Numbered from the stretch's first letter, positions 16,385 through 24,857 are shown. The stretch is DNA of 38,123 nucleotides from Paracoccus sp. R12_2 (GCF_017744015.1 NZ_JAGHRA010000023.1:1-38123); one strand, 5' to 3'. Numbers and translations are program-made. The notes: generated from the letters alone by a model not told the origin.

Positions 16385-17886
16385 TGGAGATGACGCCCGA
16401 TTTTCCGGCTTTCGAGGCGGGATGGAAGGCGGGGCAGAACCAGTTGGTGACGATCCGGCTGGCGGCCGATCTGGACACGCCTGTCAGCCTGATGCTGAAA
16501 CTGGCAGAAGCCGCGCCGATGTCCTTCATGCTGGAATCGGTCACCGGCGGCGAGGTGCGCGGACGCTATTCCATCGTCGGCATGAAACCGGATCTGATCT
16601 GGGACTGTCGCGACGGTCAGGCACGCATCAACCGCAGCGCCCGCTTTTCGGACGACTTTCAGCCGGATGATCGTCCCGCACTGGACAGTCTGCGCGCGCT
16701 GATCGCCGAAAGCCGCATCGAGGCCATGCCCGAGGGCGTGCCGCCCGTCGCGGCCGGTCTTTTCGGCTATCTGGGTTATGACATGATCCGGCTTGTGGAA
16801 CATCTGCCGGATGTGAATCCCGATCCCCTGGATCTGCCCGACGCGATGCTGATGCGGCCTTCGGTCGTGGCGGTGCTGGACGGCGTCAAGGGTGAAGTGA
16901 CGCTGTGTGCGCCCGCATGGCACGATGGCGGCGATGCGCGCGCCGCCTATGCCCGCGCGGCGGAACGCGTGATGGATGCGCTGCGGTCGCTGGATCGGCA
17001 ACCCTCCGAGCCGCGCGCCCTGGGGCATGACGCGCAGATCGGTGAACCGGTCTCGAATTTCGCCAAGCCCGACTATCTTGCTGCAGTCGAGAAGGCCAAG
17101 GACTATATCAGGGCGGGCGACATCTTTCAGGTAGTGCCGTCGCAGCGCTGGCGGATGGATTTCCCGCTGCCGCCCTTTGCCCTGTATCGCAGCCTGCGCC
17201 GCACCAATCCGTCGCCCTTCATGTTCTTCCTGAACATGGGTGGATTCCAGATTGTCGGGGCCAGCCCCGAGATTCTGGTCCGGTTGCGCGACGGCGAAGT
17301 GACCATCCGCCCGATCGCCGGCACCCGTCCGCGAGGCGCCGACGAGGCCGAGGATCGCGCGCTGGAAGCCGATCTTCTGGGCGATCAGAAGGAACTGGCC
17401 GAACATCTGATGCTGCTGGATCTGGGCCGCAACGACGTGGGTCGCGTCGCGCGACCCGGCACCGTGCGCCCGACCGAGCAGTTCACGATCGAGCGCTATA
17501 GCCATGTGATGCATATCGTGTCGAATGTCGTGGGCGAACTGCGCGAGGACGAGGACGCCTTGTCAGCCCTGCTGGCCGGATTGCCCGCAGGCACGGTGTC
17601 GGGCGCACCAAAGGTGCGGGCGATGCAGATCATCGACGAGTTGGAGCCCGAAAAACGCGGCGTTTATGCCGGTGCGGTCGGCTATTTTGCCGCGAATGGC
17701 GAGATGGACATGTGCATTGCGCTGCGCACCGGTGTCGTGAAGGACCGGGCATTGTATATTCAGGCGGGCGGCGGCGTGGTCTATGACAGCGATCCCGAGG
17801 CGGAGTTCCAGGAAACCGTCAACAAAAGCCGCGCCCTTCGCCGGGCGGCCGAGGGTGCAGCACGGTTTGTTCGCGGCAATCAGTGA
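16384..17886 (+). CDS. trpE: Anthranilate synthase component I
   Basis: TrpE converts chorismate to anthranilate using ammonia from TrpG. The 500-residue protein has the feedback-binding region around LLES(V)TGGEVRGRYS, the chorismate-binding RPIAGTRPRG motif, ELAEHLMLLDLGRNDVGRV and LPAGTVSGAPKVRAM. PIAGT, with alanine rather than lysine, marks it as TrpE and not PabB. The ATG at 16384 shares one base with the ppiD stop, and a GTG one codon earlier is a less likely start. Its amidotransferase partner is about 4 kb away on the opposite strand. A strong terminator follows. Confidence 0.96.
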   Translation: MEMTPDFPAFEAGWKAGQNQLVTIRLAADLDTPVSLMLKLAEAAPMSFMLESVTGGEVRGRYSIVGMKPDLIWDCRDGQARINRSARFSDDFQPDDRPALDSLRALIAESRIEAMPEGVPPVAAGLFGYLGYDMIRLVEHLPDVNPDPLDLPDAMLMRPSVVAVLDGVKGEVTLCAPAWHDGGDARAAYARAAERVMDALRSLDRQPSEPRALGHDAQIGEPVSNFAKPDYLAAVEKAKDYIRAGDIFQVVPSQRWRMDFPLPPFALYRSLRRTNPSPFMFFLNMGGFQIVGASPEILVRLRDGEVTIRPIAGTRPRGADEAEDRALEADLLGDQKELAEHLMLLDLGRNDVGRVARPGTVRPTEQFTIERYSHVMHIVSNVVGELREDEDALSALLAGLPAGTVSGAPKVRAMQIIDELEPEKRGVYAGAVGYFAANGEMDMCIALRTGVVKDRALYIQAGGGVVYDSDPEAEFQETVNKSRALRRAAEGAARFVRGNQ

Positions 17887-17941
17887 CGGCGCTGGTCTGC
17901 AAGCACGTCCCCTAGATGCAATCACGCGCGTTACCATGAAA

Positions 17942-17967
17942 AAAGGGCGGCCAGATGGCCGCCCTTT
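17942..17967. terminator. Bidirectional intrinsic terminator between trpE and the PRC-barrel gene
   Basis: Perfect 11-bp arms AAAGGGCGGCC (17942-17952) and GGCCGCCCTTT (17957-17967) enclose the loop AGAT. On the minus strand the hairpin is followed by six T residues (TTTTTT before CATGG), making a strong terminator for the PRC-barrel gene. On the plus strand TTTCTG gives a weaker end for trpE. Confidence 0.85.
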
Positions 17968-17986
17968 CTGCGTGTGACAGGTCCGA

Positions 17987-18850
17987 TCAGTTGCTGGCCG
18001 GCTGTTCGGTTTCGCCTTCCATCGGTTCCATGTCCGATTCGGGCTGCTCGCCGTCCATGGTGTCACCGTCCGCCGGCATCGCGCCGTCTTCGGCAGGGGC
18101 CATTCCGTCTTCGGCCGGTGCCATGGTATCGTCTGCCGGTGCCATCGTGTCATCTGCGGGCGCCATGGTGTCATCCGCCGGTTCCATCGTGTCATCCGCG
18201 GGCGCCATGGTGTCGTCCGCCGGTGCCATCGAGTCATCCGCAGGGGCCATGGTGTCATCGGTCGCCATGCCCGCATCATCACCTGCCGGTGCGACGCTGG
18301 GGGCGTCCTCGCGATCACGGAAAACATATTCCGGGGCGGCGTCGGCCTCTTCCTGGCTCAGGTCGCTGCTGATTTCCTGCGCGTCATAGTTGACGGTCAA
18401 CTGATCCCACGGCAGGGCGATCTGCTTTTCACCGATGCCAAGGAACCCGCCGACGCCGACAACCGCTGCGATCATCTGGCCGTTCTCGCCATCTACGATC
18501 AGGTCATTGATGTCGCCGATCGAGCTGCCGTCCGGAGAAGTGACGGTCGCGTCGGTAATCCAGTCAAGGCGCAGTTCGTTTGCGGCCTGCTGCTGTGCAA
18601 CCTTTCCGCTGGCTGCGACCTCGGCTTCCATCGCTGCCTGCTCGGCGGCTTCGGCGTCCGGATCGGCGGCCATGTCGCCTGCAGCAGGATCGGCTGCGGG
18701 GTCGCTCGCCATCGGGTCGGTGCCGGCACCATCCATCGGCTGCGTGGACGCGGCCGGATCTTGCGTCGTGGTGGCGGCGTCGTCCTGTGCGAACGCTGCG
18801 CCCATCGACAGCGGCATGACGAAGGCGGTGGTCAGAAGAAGCTTACGCAT
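17987..18850 (-). CDS. Secreted PRC-barrel protein with C-terminal heptad repeats
   Basis: This 287-residue exported protein has a signal peptide (MRKLLLTTAFVMPLSMGAAFA) and an acidic linker. A PRC-barrel domain follows at about residues 95-165 (LDWITDATVTSPDGSSIGDI, LIVDGENGQMIAAVVGVGGF, KQIALPWDQLTV). A very acidic C-terminus contains eight tandem 7-residue units of the form (T/S)M(A/E)PADD. PRC-barrel proteins of this kind occur in the alphaproteobacterial envelope and are of uncertain function. The start is firmly set by GGAGGATATT before the ATG at 18850. The repeat is likely to vary in copy number between strains. Confidence 0.84.
   Translation of the reverse strand: MRKLLLTTAFVMPLSMGAAFAQDDAATTTQDPAASTQPMDGAGTDPMASDPAADPAAGDMAADPDAEAAEQAAMEAEVAASGKVAQQQAANELRLDWITDATVTSPDGSSIGDINDLIVDGENGQMIAAVVGVGGFLGIGEKQIALPWDQLTVNYDAQEISSDLSQEEADAAPEYVFRDREDAPSVAPAGDDAGMATDDTMAPADDSMAPADDTMAPADDTMEPADDTMAPADDTMAPADDTMAPAEDGMAPAEDGAMPADGDTMDGEQPESDMEPMEGETEQPASN
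18086..18253 (-). repeat. Eight tandem 21-bp repeats encoding (T/S)MAPADD
   Basis: Eight consecutive 7-codon units lie in the PRC-barrel gene. Five are TMAPADD or nearly so, with SMAPADD, TMEPADD, TMAPAED and GMAPAED as variants. The array keeps the reading frame whatever the copy number. Confidence 0.88.
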
Positions 18851-19084
18851 AATATCCTCCAGTTTGTCATCGCGGACCGCAGGTTGGCCCTGCGATGCGC
18901 TTCGGGAGGACAATGAACGGGGGATGTGGTCGGTTCCTGCGATTGATAAATGCTAGCAGGATTCCGCCGCGGGTGGTGCCACACAAGCCACCCTCATTTT
19001 GCACGAAACCAATAATTTCCTATTTTTATCCGTTGGTTCCATCAGCGGTGAACGTGTCGGCGCCAGCCTGCCGACCACACCGCA

Positions 19085-19585
19085 TCAATCCTCGCCGCGA
19101 TAGGGTTGGACGTATTGCAGCGCCATGTCCCAAGGAAAGAAGATCCAGGTATCCTGGCTGACCTCGGTGATCCAGCTTTGCACCATCGGCTTGCCCTTCG
19201 GCTTGGCATAGACGGTGGCGAAATGCGCCTTGGGATACATCTCGCGGATCAGTTCCAGCGTGCGACCGGAATCGACCAGGTCATCGACGACAAGAATACC
19301 CTCGCCATCCTGCATCAGCGTATCGTCCGGGCGCTTCAAGACCTGCAGCGCGCCTTGACCCGCCTCGGACCCGACGCCCTTGTAGGACCGGATCGAGATC
19401 GTGTCGATGGTCCGGATATCCAGTTCGCGCGCCACGATCATCGCCGGGACCAGCCCGCCGCGCGTCACCGCGACGACGGCCCGCCAGTCGGTTCCGTCCA
19501 GCCGCCACGCCAACGCGCGGGCATCACGGTGCAGCTGGTCCCAACTGACATGGAACCCCTTTTCATGCGGCAAACGGTCATTCAT
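19085..19585 (-). CDS. gpt: Xanthine(-guanine) phosphoribosyltransferase
   Basis: This 166-residue purine salvage enzyme converts xanthine or guanine and PRPP to the nucleotide. It has [18 protein letters not shown], typical of the Gpt type, and the PRPP loop [14 protein letters not shown]. Length and the C-terminal segment [15 protein letters not shown] match bacterial Gpt well. It begins 12 bases after the lysE stop with GAGGAG as ribosome binding site, so it is the last gene of fabI-lysE-gpt. The 234 bases between its stop and the PRC-barrel start hold no gene that I can support. Confidence 0.92.
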   Translation of the reverse strand: MNDRLPHEKGFHVSWDQLHRDARALAWRLDGTDWRAVVAVTRGGLVPAMIVARELDIRTIDTISIRSYKGVGSEAGQGALQVLKRPDDTLMQDGEGILVVDDLVDSGRTLELIREMYPKAHFATVYAKPKGKPMVQSWITEVSQDTWIFFPWDMALQYVQPYRGED

Positions 19586-19597
19586 GGGTTGGACTCC

Positions 19598-20212
19598 TCA
19601 GGTCGTGGCTAGTTTCAGGCCCAACAGGGCCAGCAACCCGCCGAACACGCGATCGATCACGGTCTTCAGGTTCAGATAGGTCGCCCGGCTGCGGCGAAAG
19701 GCGAAAATGCGGCCGACGATCATGTTCCAGCCGGCATCGTTCACGAAGATCATCAGCAGGATCACCGCCAGTGCCCAGATCGGCGCATCGCGGGGCACAA
19801 GCGTCAGAAATATCGTTCCGAAGAACACGGCGGGCTTGGGGTTCGCCAGTTGCACGGCGATGCCTTGACGGACCAGTGCGGCGCGGCCGCGCACCTGATG
19901 CAGGTTCGCGTCGTCCTCGATGCCGTCGGCGGCATGGCGCCAGATCTTGAAGGCCAGCCACAGCAGGTAGATCGCGCCGCCGATCTTCAGCGCCACCAGC
20001 AGCGCCGGGGCGACACGGAACAGCACGGCCAGCCCGAACAGCGCCGTCACCGCCCAGATACAGGCGCCAAGGCCAAGACCGACCGACAGCCACGCGCTGC
20101 GTGCGAAGCCGTGACTAAGCGAGGTGCGCGCCGCCATGAGGACCGCGGGCCCCGGAGAAATTGCCGCCGCAAGATGCACAAGATAGACCGCGATCAGCGC
20201 CGCCAGCGTCAT
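19598..20212 (-). CDS. LysE/RhtB family amino-acid exporter
   Basis: This 204-residue inner-membrane protein has about six hydrophobic segments. The N-terminal ISPGPAVLMAARTSLSHGF motif and QLANPKPAVFFGTIF in the middle are characteristic of LysE/RhtB exporters, which release amino acids such as homoserine, threonine or lysine. The substrate is unknown. The start ATG 20212 lies 1 base after the fabI stop and matches the usual N-terminus, so the longer frame is discarded. It is transcribed with fabI and gpt. Confidence 0.88.
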   Translation of the reverse strand: MTLAALIAVYLVHLAAAISPGPAVLMAARTSLSHGFARSAWLSVGLGLGACIWAVTALFGLAVLFRVAPALLVALKIGGAIYLLWLAFKIWRHAADGIEDDANLHQVRGRAALVRQGIAVQLANPKPAVFFGTIFLTLVPRDAPIWALAVILLMIFVNDAGWNMIVGRIFAFRRSRATYLNLKTVIDRVFGGLLALLGLKLATT

Positions 20213-20213
20213 G

Positions 20214-21047
20214 TCAGTCCTTGCGCTCCACCGCTGCCGCGATATCGGGCGCATCGACCGCCTTCATGCCCACGACATGATAGCCCGCATCGACGTGATG
20301 CGTTTCGCCCGTCACGCCGGCGCCAAGCCGCGACAGAAGATACAGCGCCGAGTTACCGACATCCTCTTGCGTGACATTGCGGCGCAGCGGGGCGTTCAGC
20401 TCGTTCCACTTCATGATGTAGCGGAAATCGCCGATGCCGCTGGCGGCGAGGGTGCGGATCGGTCCGGCGCTGATGGCGTTCACGCGGATGCCGTCCTTGC
20501 CGAAATCCTCGGCCAGATAGCGCACGCTTGCCTCAAGCGCGGCCTTGGCGACGCCCATCACGTTGTAATGCGGCATCACACGTTCCGCGCCGTAATAGGT
20601 CAGCGTCACCATGCTGCCGCCGTCCGGCATCAGTGCCGCCGCCCGCTTGGCCACGGACGTGAACGAGAAGACCGAGATGTCCATCGTCTTCAGGAAATTG
20701 TCGCGCGTGGTCTCGGCATAGCGGCCGCGCAGCTGATCCTTGTCGGAAAAGCCGATCGCGTGGACCAGGAAATCCAGCTTGCCCCATTCCTCGTCGAGGC
20801 GGTTGAACAGCAGTTCGATCGAGCTTTCGTCCCCGACATCGCAGGGCAGGACCAGCGACGACCCCAATTGTGCCGCCAAAGGATCGACCCGTTTCTTCAG
20901 CGCTTCGCCCTGATACGAAAACGCCAGATCGGCACCTTCGTCCGCCAGTGCCTTGGCAATTCCCCAGGCAATCGACTTGTCATTGGCCAGTCCCATGATG
21001 AGACCGCGTTTCCCGGCCATCAGGCCGGTATGCTGCTCGCTTGACAT
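20214..21047 (-). CDS. fabI: Enoyl-[acyl-carrier-protein] reductase (NADH)
   Basis: FabI carries out the last reduction in each cycle of fatty-acid elongation and is the usual triclosan target. The 277-residue short-chain dehydrogenase has the nucleotide loop GLIMGLANDKSIAWGIAKAL, HAIGFSDKDQLRGRY near the middle and the catalytic pair in YNVMGVAKA (Y-x6-K), followed by NAISAGPIRTLAASGI. Length and motifs are standard. It heads a three-gene unit with lysE and gpt and is divergent from pdxH. Confidence 0.96.
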   Translation of the reverse strand: MSSEQHTGLMAGKRGLIMGLANDKSIAWGIAKALADEGADLAFSYQGEALKKRVDPLAAQLGSSLVLPCDVGDESSIELLFNRLDEEWGKLDFLVHAIGFSDKDQLRGRYAETTRDNFLKTMDISVFSFTSVAKRAAALMPDGGSMVTLTYYGAERVMPHYNVMGVAKAALEASVRYLAEDFGKDGIRVNAISAGPIRTLAASGIGDFRYIMKWNELNAPLRRNVTQEDVGNSALYLLSRLGAGVTGETHHVDAGYHVVGMKAVDAPDIAAAVERKD

Positions 21048-21081
21048 GTGCTGCCCCTCGCGCTTTCAACCCGTCGAGACG

Positions 21082-21110
21082 TGATTAGGCCAAGTATGCT
21101 GCCGCATCAA
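21082..21110 (-). promoter_or_regulatory. Predicted promoter for fabI-lysE-gpt
   Basis: On the minus strand TTGATG (21110-21105) and TAATCA (21087-21082) are separated by 17 bases. This lies 35-60 bases upstream of the fabI start, in the gap shared with divergent pdxH. Confidence 0.5.
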
Positions 21111-21126
21111 GCGCAAGGGGATGAAG

Positions 21127-21729
21127 ATGAGCGACCGGACAGGTATCTTTGCGGGCGACGACCCGTTTTCCATCGCACGCGCCTGGCTGGCCGAGGCCGA
21201 GGCCAGCGAGCCGAACGATCCCAACGCCATCGCGTTGGCCACCGTCGATCCCGAGGGGCTACCGGATGTGCGGATGGTCTTGCTGAAAGAGATCGAGGCC
21301 GACGCATTCGTCTTCTACACCAACTATGACAGCGCCAAGGGCCGACAGATCGAGGCCTCGGGAAAGGCGGCGTTCGTGATGCACTGGAAATCGCTGCGCC
21401 GGCAGATCCGCGTGCGCGGCACGGTCACGCGCGAGGATGGCCCGCAGGCGGATGAATATTACGACAGCAGATCACTGCAAAGCCGCATCGGTGCCTGGGC
21501 GTCGCGGCAGTCACAGCCGCTGGACAGCCGCACGACGCTGATGGCCGCGGCGGCGCGGCAGGGACTGGTCCACGGAACGAAACCGCCGCGCCCGCCTTTC
21601 TGGGGTGGTTTCAGAATCACGCCTGTCCAGATCGAATTCTGGAGTGACGGAGCGTTCCGCTTGCATGATCGGTTTCGTTGGACAAAAGAGGCGGATCTTT
21701 GCTGGAATGTCGGAAGATTGCATCCGTAA
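21127..21729 (+). CDS. pdxH: Pyridoxamine 5'-phosphate oxidase
   Basis: PdxH is an FMN enzyme that oxidises pyridoxamine or pyridoxine phosphate to pyridoxal phosphate, the cofactor of the two aminotransferases elsewhere in the window. The 200-residue protein has the substrate-binding [11 protein letters not shown] segment, [14 protein letters not shown] for [11 protein letters not shown] and the C-terminal [18 protein letters not shown] ending in RLHP. Two ATG codons lie 6 bases apart. The second (21127) has AAGGGG at 7 bases, while the first is too close to it, so I choose the second. Confidence 0.94.
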   Translation: MSDRTGIFAGDDPFSIARAWLAEAEASEPNDPNAIALATVDPEGLPDVRMVLLKEIEADAFVFYTNYDSAKGRQIEASGKAAFVMHWKSLRRQIRVRGTVTREDGPQADEYYDSRSLQSRIGAWASRQSQPLDSRTTLMAAAARQGLVHGTKPPRPPFWGGFRITPVQIEFWSDGAFRLHDRFRWTKEADLCWNVGRLHP

Positions 21730-21816
21730 GGCTTGACCGAAAAGACACGCGGATCGACACTTTTAAGTAGAGTATGTTGAAGACCTTGATTTCTTGACAT
21801 TCTCGGGCGCAGATTC

Positions 21817-21831
21817 ATGCTTTCAAAGCAT
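21817..21831. promoter_or_regulatory. Palindrome at the likely -10 position upstream of the cold-shock gene
   Basis: ATGCTTT (21817-21823) and AAAGCAT (21825-21831) form a perfect palindrome around a central C. A consensus TTGACA (21794-21799) lies 17 bases before it, so the palindrome covers the place of the -10 box. It may be an operator or an mRNA hairpin in the 170-base leader. No protein can be named. Confidence 0.35.
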
Positions 21832-21899
21832 TTGAACCGGATCGCCTGAAAGCGTAATGTTGAGGGACTGGGTAGCGAGTGCGCGATGGTGGTGAGAAC

Positions 21900-22502
21900 A
21901 TGACTGACGATGGTGGGATGAAGCTGGTCTCGGGGCGGGTCAAATGGTTTGATCCGACCAAGGGCTATGGTTTCATCCTGAATGCCGATGGTGGCCCTGA
22001 CATTCTTCTGCACGCCAATGTCTTGCGCAATTTCGGCCGCAGCTCGGTCGCAGATCAGTCTCGCGTGACGGCTTGGGTTCAGCCCACCACACGGGGGCTG
22101 CAGGCCTCTGAGGTCCTTGAGATCGAGCCGCCCGAATCCGACGGTACGCCACCGATCGCCGATCTCGACAGCGACGTGGTCGAGAATCTGGACGCTTTGC
22201 CGTTGCGTCCCGCCCGCGTGAAATGGTTCGACAAGGGCAAGGGATTCGGCTTCGCGAATATCTTCGGCCATCCCGACGACGTGTTCATTCATATCGAGGT
22301 CCTGCGCCATTCAGGTTTCTCGGATCTTGCCATCGGCGAGGCGATCGGGATGCGCGTGGTCGAGGGGCCGCGCGGGCTGATGGCCGCCCAAATCACAAGC
22401 TGGGATCGTGGTGGTGAAGAAAGTGAGTTGGCCCTTGGCCCTTTCGCCGGACATGAACCGGAACAGGACCAGGATGACTTTCTGGCTCATGTCGCCGAAT
22501 AG
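21900..22502 (+). CDS. Double cold-shock-domain protein
   Basis: This 200-residue protein has two cold-shock domains. The first has RVKWFDPTKGYGFIL (RNP1) and DILLHANVL (RNP2); the second has RVKWFDKGKGFGFANI and DVFIHIEVL. The domains are joined by an acidic linker, and an acidic tail follows. Such two-domain proteins are common in alphaproteobacteria and bind single-stranded RNA or DNA, probably as RNA chaperones. ATG 21900 is preceded by GGTGGTGAG, and the alternative GTG 21879 would add only seven unconserved residues. A long leader of about 170 bases is typical of cold-shock genes and may act in regulation. The next gene overlaps its end. Confidence 0.92.
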   Translation: MTDDGGMKLVSGRVKWFDPTKGYGFILNADGGPDILLHANVLRNFGRSSVADQSRVTAWVQPTTRGLQASEVLEIEPPESDGTPPIADLDSDVVENLDALPLRPARVKWFDKGKGFGFANIFGHPDDVFIHIEVLRHSGFSDLAIGEAIGMRVVEGPRGLMAAQITSWDRGGEESELALGPFAGHEPEQDQDDFLAHVAE

Positions 22503-23046
22503 CGTTTCCGCTGACGGATCGCGAAAGCAAAGGTCGGGCGCGGTCGTCCTTGCCTCTGCAATGGCGATTTTGTTGATCGCGGCACCCGGCCTGGCCTCGG
22601 CGGCGGCCCGCGTGCCCGCAGCCTGCGCCCCGGACAAGGTGATCTTCCAGACGCCCGCCGGGCAGAACAGCATCGCGGTCGAAATCGCGGATGATGTAGA
22701 TGAGCGCGCGCAGGGCTTGATGTTCCGGCGCAACCTGCCCGAAGGCGAGGGTATGCTGTTCATCTATGACAGCGCGCGCGAGGTGTCGTTCTGGATGCGC
22801 AACACGCTGATCCCGTTGGACATGATCTTTCTGGACCGGACGGGTGTGATCCGCCACGTCCACGCCAAGGCGCGTCCGCTGGACGAGACGCCGATCCCTG
22901 GCGCGGTGAACGGAGATCCCGATCCAAGACGGCTGATGGTGCTTGAGATCGCCGGAGGTGAAGCGGCGCGTCTTGGGCTGTCGCCGGGGCAGGTGATGGC
23001 GCATCCCCGGATCCCGCAGGCAAATGCCGCCTGGCCCTGTCGCTAA
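22474..23046 (+). CDS. DUF192 family exported protein
   Basis: This 190-residue protein has an N-terminal hydrophobic signal (AVVLASAMAILLIAAPGLASA) followed by a DUF192 domain. The diagnostic core RAQGLMFRRNLPEGEGMLFI, VSFWMRNTLIPLDMIFLD and later PGAVNGDP is complete. The family is small and of unknown function, mostly periplasmic. I prefer ATG 22474 because AGGA lies 5 bases upstream; ATG 22489 is the alternative. It overlaps the cold-shock gene by 29 bases, a csp-DUF192 pairing seen in related bacteria. Confidence 0.88.
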   Translation: MTFWLMSPNSVSADGSRKQRSGAVVLASAMAILLIAAPGLASAAARVPAACAPDKVIFQTPAGQNSIAVEIADDVDERAQGLMFRRNLPEGEGMLFIYDSAREVSFWMRNTLIPLDMIFLDRTGVIRHVHAKARPLDETPIPGAVNGDPDPRRLMVLEIAGGEAARLGLSPGQVMAHPRIPQANAAWPCR

Positions 23047-23089
23047 CCCTCTTTCCACCGCCGCGATCATGGTCTAGAAGCACCGCTGT

Positions 23090-23166
<77 letters not shown>

Positions 23167-23526
23167 GCACTTGGCCCAATCGAGGGACCTGCCAATCGCA
23201 GGCGTTGAGCGAAGGCCGAAGGATCTGCAAGCGCGTCACATCCTGAGCGTCTTGGATGCCTGAACCCGGCAACCCGCCACTGCCAGGTTCTCTCTGTTCT
23301 GTCGAGTGTTCCGGTTTTCGGGATGGCGTCTTTCCAAGGGCGATTGTCCGAGGCGGCAGCCGAATTTAGAGGCGGCAGCCGAATTTAGCGGGCCGGGTGG
23401 CTTCAAGGCCAGCGCCTTGGTACGCTTCAGTTCAACGCAACCCGGAACAACACATCTCGCCCCGTGGGGGCGGCACAGCGCGATGATCGGCTAGCCGGTC
23501 GAGAATGATCTATCAACTTTCGGATG
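23167..23526. other. Gene-free stretch between tRNA-Pro and the tRNA-Ala islet
   Basis: There is no credible gene in 360 bases; a 62-codon frame here lacks codon bias and a ribosome binding site. It contains a 19-bp tandem duplication (23351-23388) and a hairpin CGCCCC-GTG-GGGGCG (23458-23472) without a T-tract. I take it as original spacer between tRNA-Pro and the tRNA-Ala attachment site. Confidence 0.55.
23351..23388. repeat. 19-bp perfect tandem duplication
   Basis: AGGCGGCAGCCGAATTTAG occurs twice in direct succession (23351-23369 and 23370-23388) in the non-coding stretch after tRNA-Pro. It looks like a recent slippage event. Confidence 0.9.
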
Positions 23527-23546
23527 ATTGGTGGAGCCAAGGGGAG
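23527..23546. repeat. attL: displaced copy of the tRNA-Ala 3' end
   Basis: ATTGGTGGAGCCAAGGGGAG is identical to 27808-27827. Flanking bases differ on both sides, so the repeat is exactly 20 bp. No tRNA sequence continues beyond it. Confidence 0.82.
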
Positions 23547-23601
23547 GCGCTATCGATTTTCATTTTTCTTAGCTTTTACAAGGTGCAACAGGGCAACAGC
23601 G

Positions 23602-23616
23602 ATGTCAATGTGACAT
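23602..23616. promoter_or_regulatory. Palindrome upstream of the nuclease gene
   Basis: ATGTCA (23602-23607) and TGACAT (23611-23616) flank ATG in a perfect inverted repeat, 118 bases before the nuclease start. It could be an operator for a regulator encoded elsewhere. The remaining bases from 23547 to 23733 show nothing else that I can name. Confidence 0.3.
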
Positions 23617-23733
23617 GTCGATGTAACACCCTTGGGTTTCCCTGAGAGGCTCTGATGCCGTAATTCTCGCCGTAGCTGTTCCAAATGATCCATTGTAAAA
23701 AGTGACATACCCAGACAGCATGAAGGGCTGGCA

Positions 23734-24822
23734 ATGGACTTCGGCGAACATATAGAAAGGAATGGCGGTCCTGATCCTCTCACGCCTCGCTTCATCAAGT
23801 TCCTTGAAGAGAGGATGTCAGGCATTTCACTGGACATGGACGGAGATAAAGAAAAGCGCCCTGACTACGCATGCCTAAATGGTGCTATAGTTGTCGAAAT
23901 AAAAACGTTAGAGACATCCCCTTCCGGTAGACTTTCTAATGTAATCGAACTTTGGAGGACGAAAGGAAACTGGCCGAGATTTTATGGAAAATGGCCGGTC
24001 AGCTCAGTTGTTAAGAAAATTCCGGCGGAGCAAGGGGAAGAACTTAATCGAACTCTCGGTGATCGGCTGGGAAGAGCGGTCGTTTATCACCTCAAGAGGG
24101 CGCAAGAACAGATATTCAACTATGAGAAATCGAATAGTGAAATCCGCCTAAGATTAGTAGCAATGCTAAACGAAGATTTTCCAGAATACGATCCGCATAT
24201 TATTACTTATATCGTAAAAAAAGAACTCAGAAGAAAGGGTGAGGATGGCAATCTGAAATACCATAACATTGATGCTGTCCTCTATCTGACTGAACGCCAT
24301 GCCACAAATGTAAACGGACAAGTTACCTTTCCAATTACGGTTATTCACGGTCCAGGCATTGGAGAAGCCGCCGAAGCTCACAAGCTCCTAGAGTCACTGA
24401 TCAACCAATGGGCTGATTTTTCATCAGGCTGCCAACCATTTACGGCAGACCGAAATCAAATGTTTGCGCCGATAAAAGAAATTCCCGCCACCCTTACGCG
24501 ACAGAAAATGTGGGAGCTAGAGTATAACCGCCGCCCTTACATGAGAAGATGGTCTGACCATGACGTAATTGCTCTTTGGGATTTCACCGTTGTATTGACA
24601 CTCATTTTGGTTCACAAGGAGCCGCCAATTAAGCTGCCTCAAAAGCTCATGCTGCAAGTGATGGAGAGAACGACGCATCTCTTGCAAGAGAGTGCATCTC
24701 GCGGAATAGGAGCCGATCAACTTAAGCCAACAAAACCCAGAGTAAATGCTGCCATTTCGAAAGTTACTCTTGGACCCTCAATACAGAAGTGGCTCAAGAA
24801 ACAGTTGAAGCACATCCATTAG
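23734..24822 (+). CDS. Candidate PD-(D/E)XK nuclease, unrecognised family
   Basis: This 362-residue protein belongs to no family I can name. Residues 43-60 read PDYACLNGAIVVEIKTLE, which fits the PD-x10-E-x-K core of PD-(D/E)XK nucleases: Asp44 at a strand start, then Glu55 and Lys57 in a hydrophobic strand. Acidic Glu25/Glu26 lie upstream. Q-x5-Y at 124-130, in the helix RAQEQIFNY, matches the accessory Q-x-x-x-Y type motif often seen in this superfamily. The rest is mixed alpha/beta with a helical, basic C-terminus (KWLKKQLKHIH). Codon use is markedly A/T-rich compared with neighbours, a sign of transfer. ATG 23734 has AAGGG 7 bases upstream. No methylase or specificity partner is adjacent, so it is not an ordinary restriction pair. 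A stand-alone defence effector or element-encoded nuclease is an inference. Confidence 0.55.
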   Translation: MDFGEHIERNGGPDPLTPRFIKFLEERMSGISLDMDGDKEKRPDYACLNGAIVVEIKTLETSPSGRLSNVIELWRTKGNWPRFYGKWPVSSVVKKIPAEQGEELNRTLGDRLGRAVVYHLKRAQEQIFNYEKSNSEIRLRLVAMLNEDFPEYDPHIITYIVKKELRRKGEDGNLKYHNIDAVLYLTERHATNVNGQVTFPITVIHGPGIGEAAEAHKLLESLINQWADFSSGCQPFTADRNQMFAPIKEIPATLTRQKMWELEYNRRPYMRRWSDHDVIALWDFTVVLTLILVHKEPPIKLPQKLMLQVMERTTHLLQESASRGIGADQLKPTKPRVNAAISKVTLGPSIQKWLKKQLKHIH

Positions 24823-24857
24823 ACGGATGGTTGCAGCATCTCCCACAAGAGCTTAAC

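Noticed and set aside
18086..18253. The 21-bp array as a CRISPR
   Set aside because: Units are contiguous without spacers and encode a heptad repeat in frame. No cas gene is present in the window.
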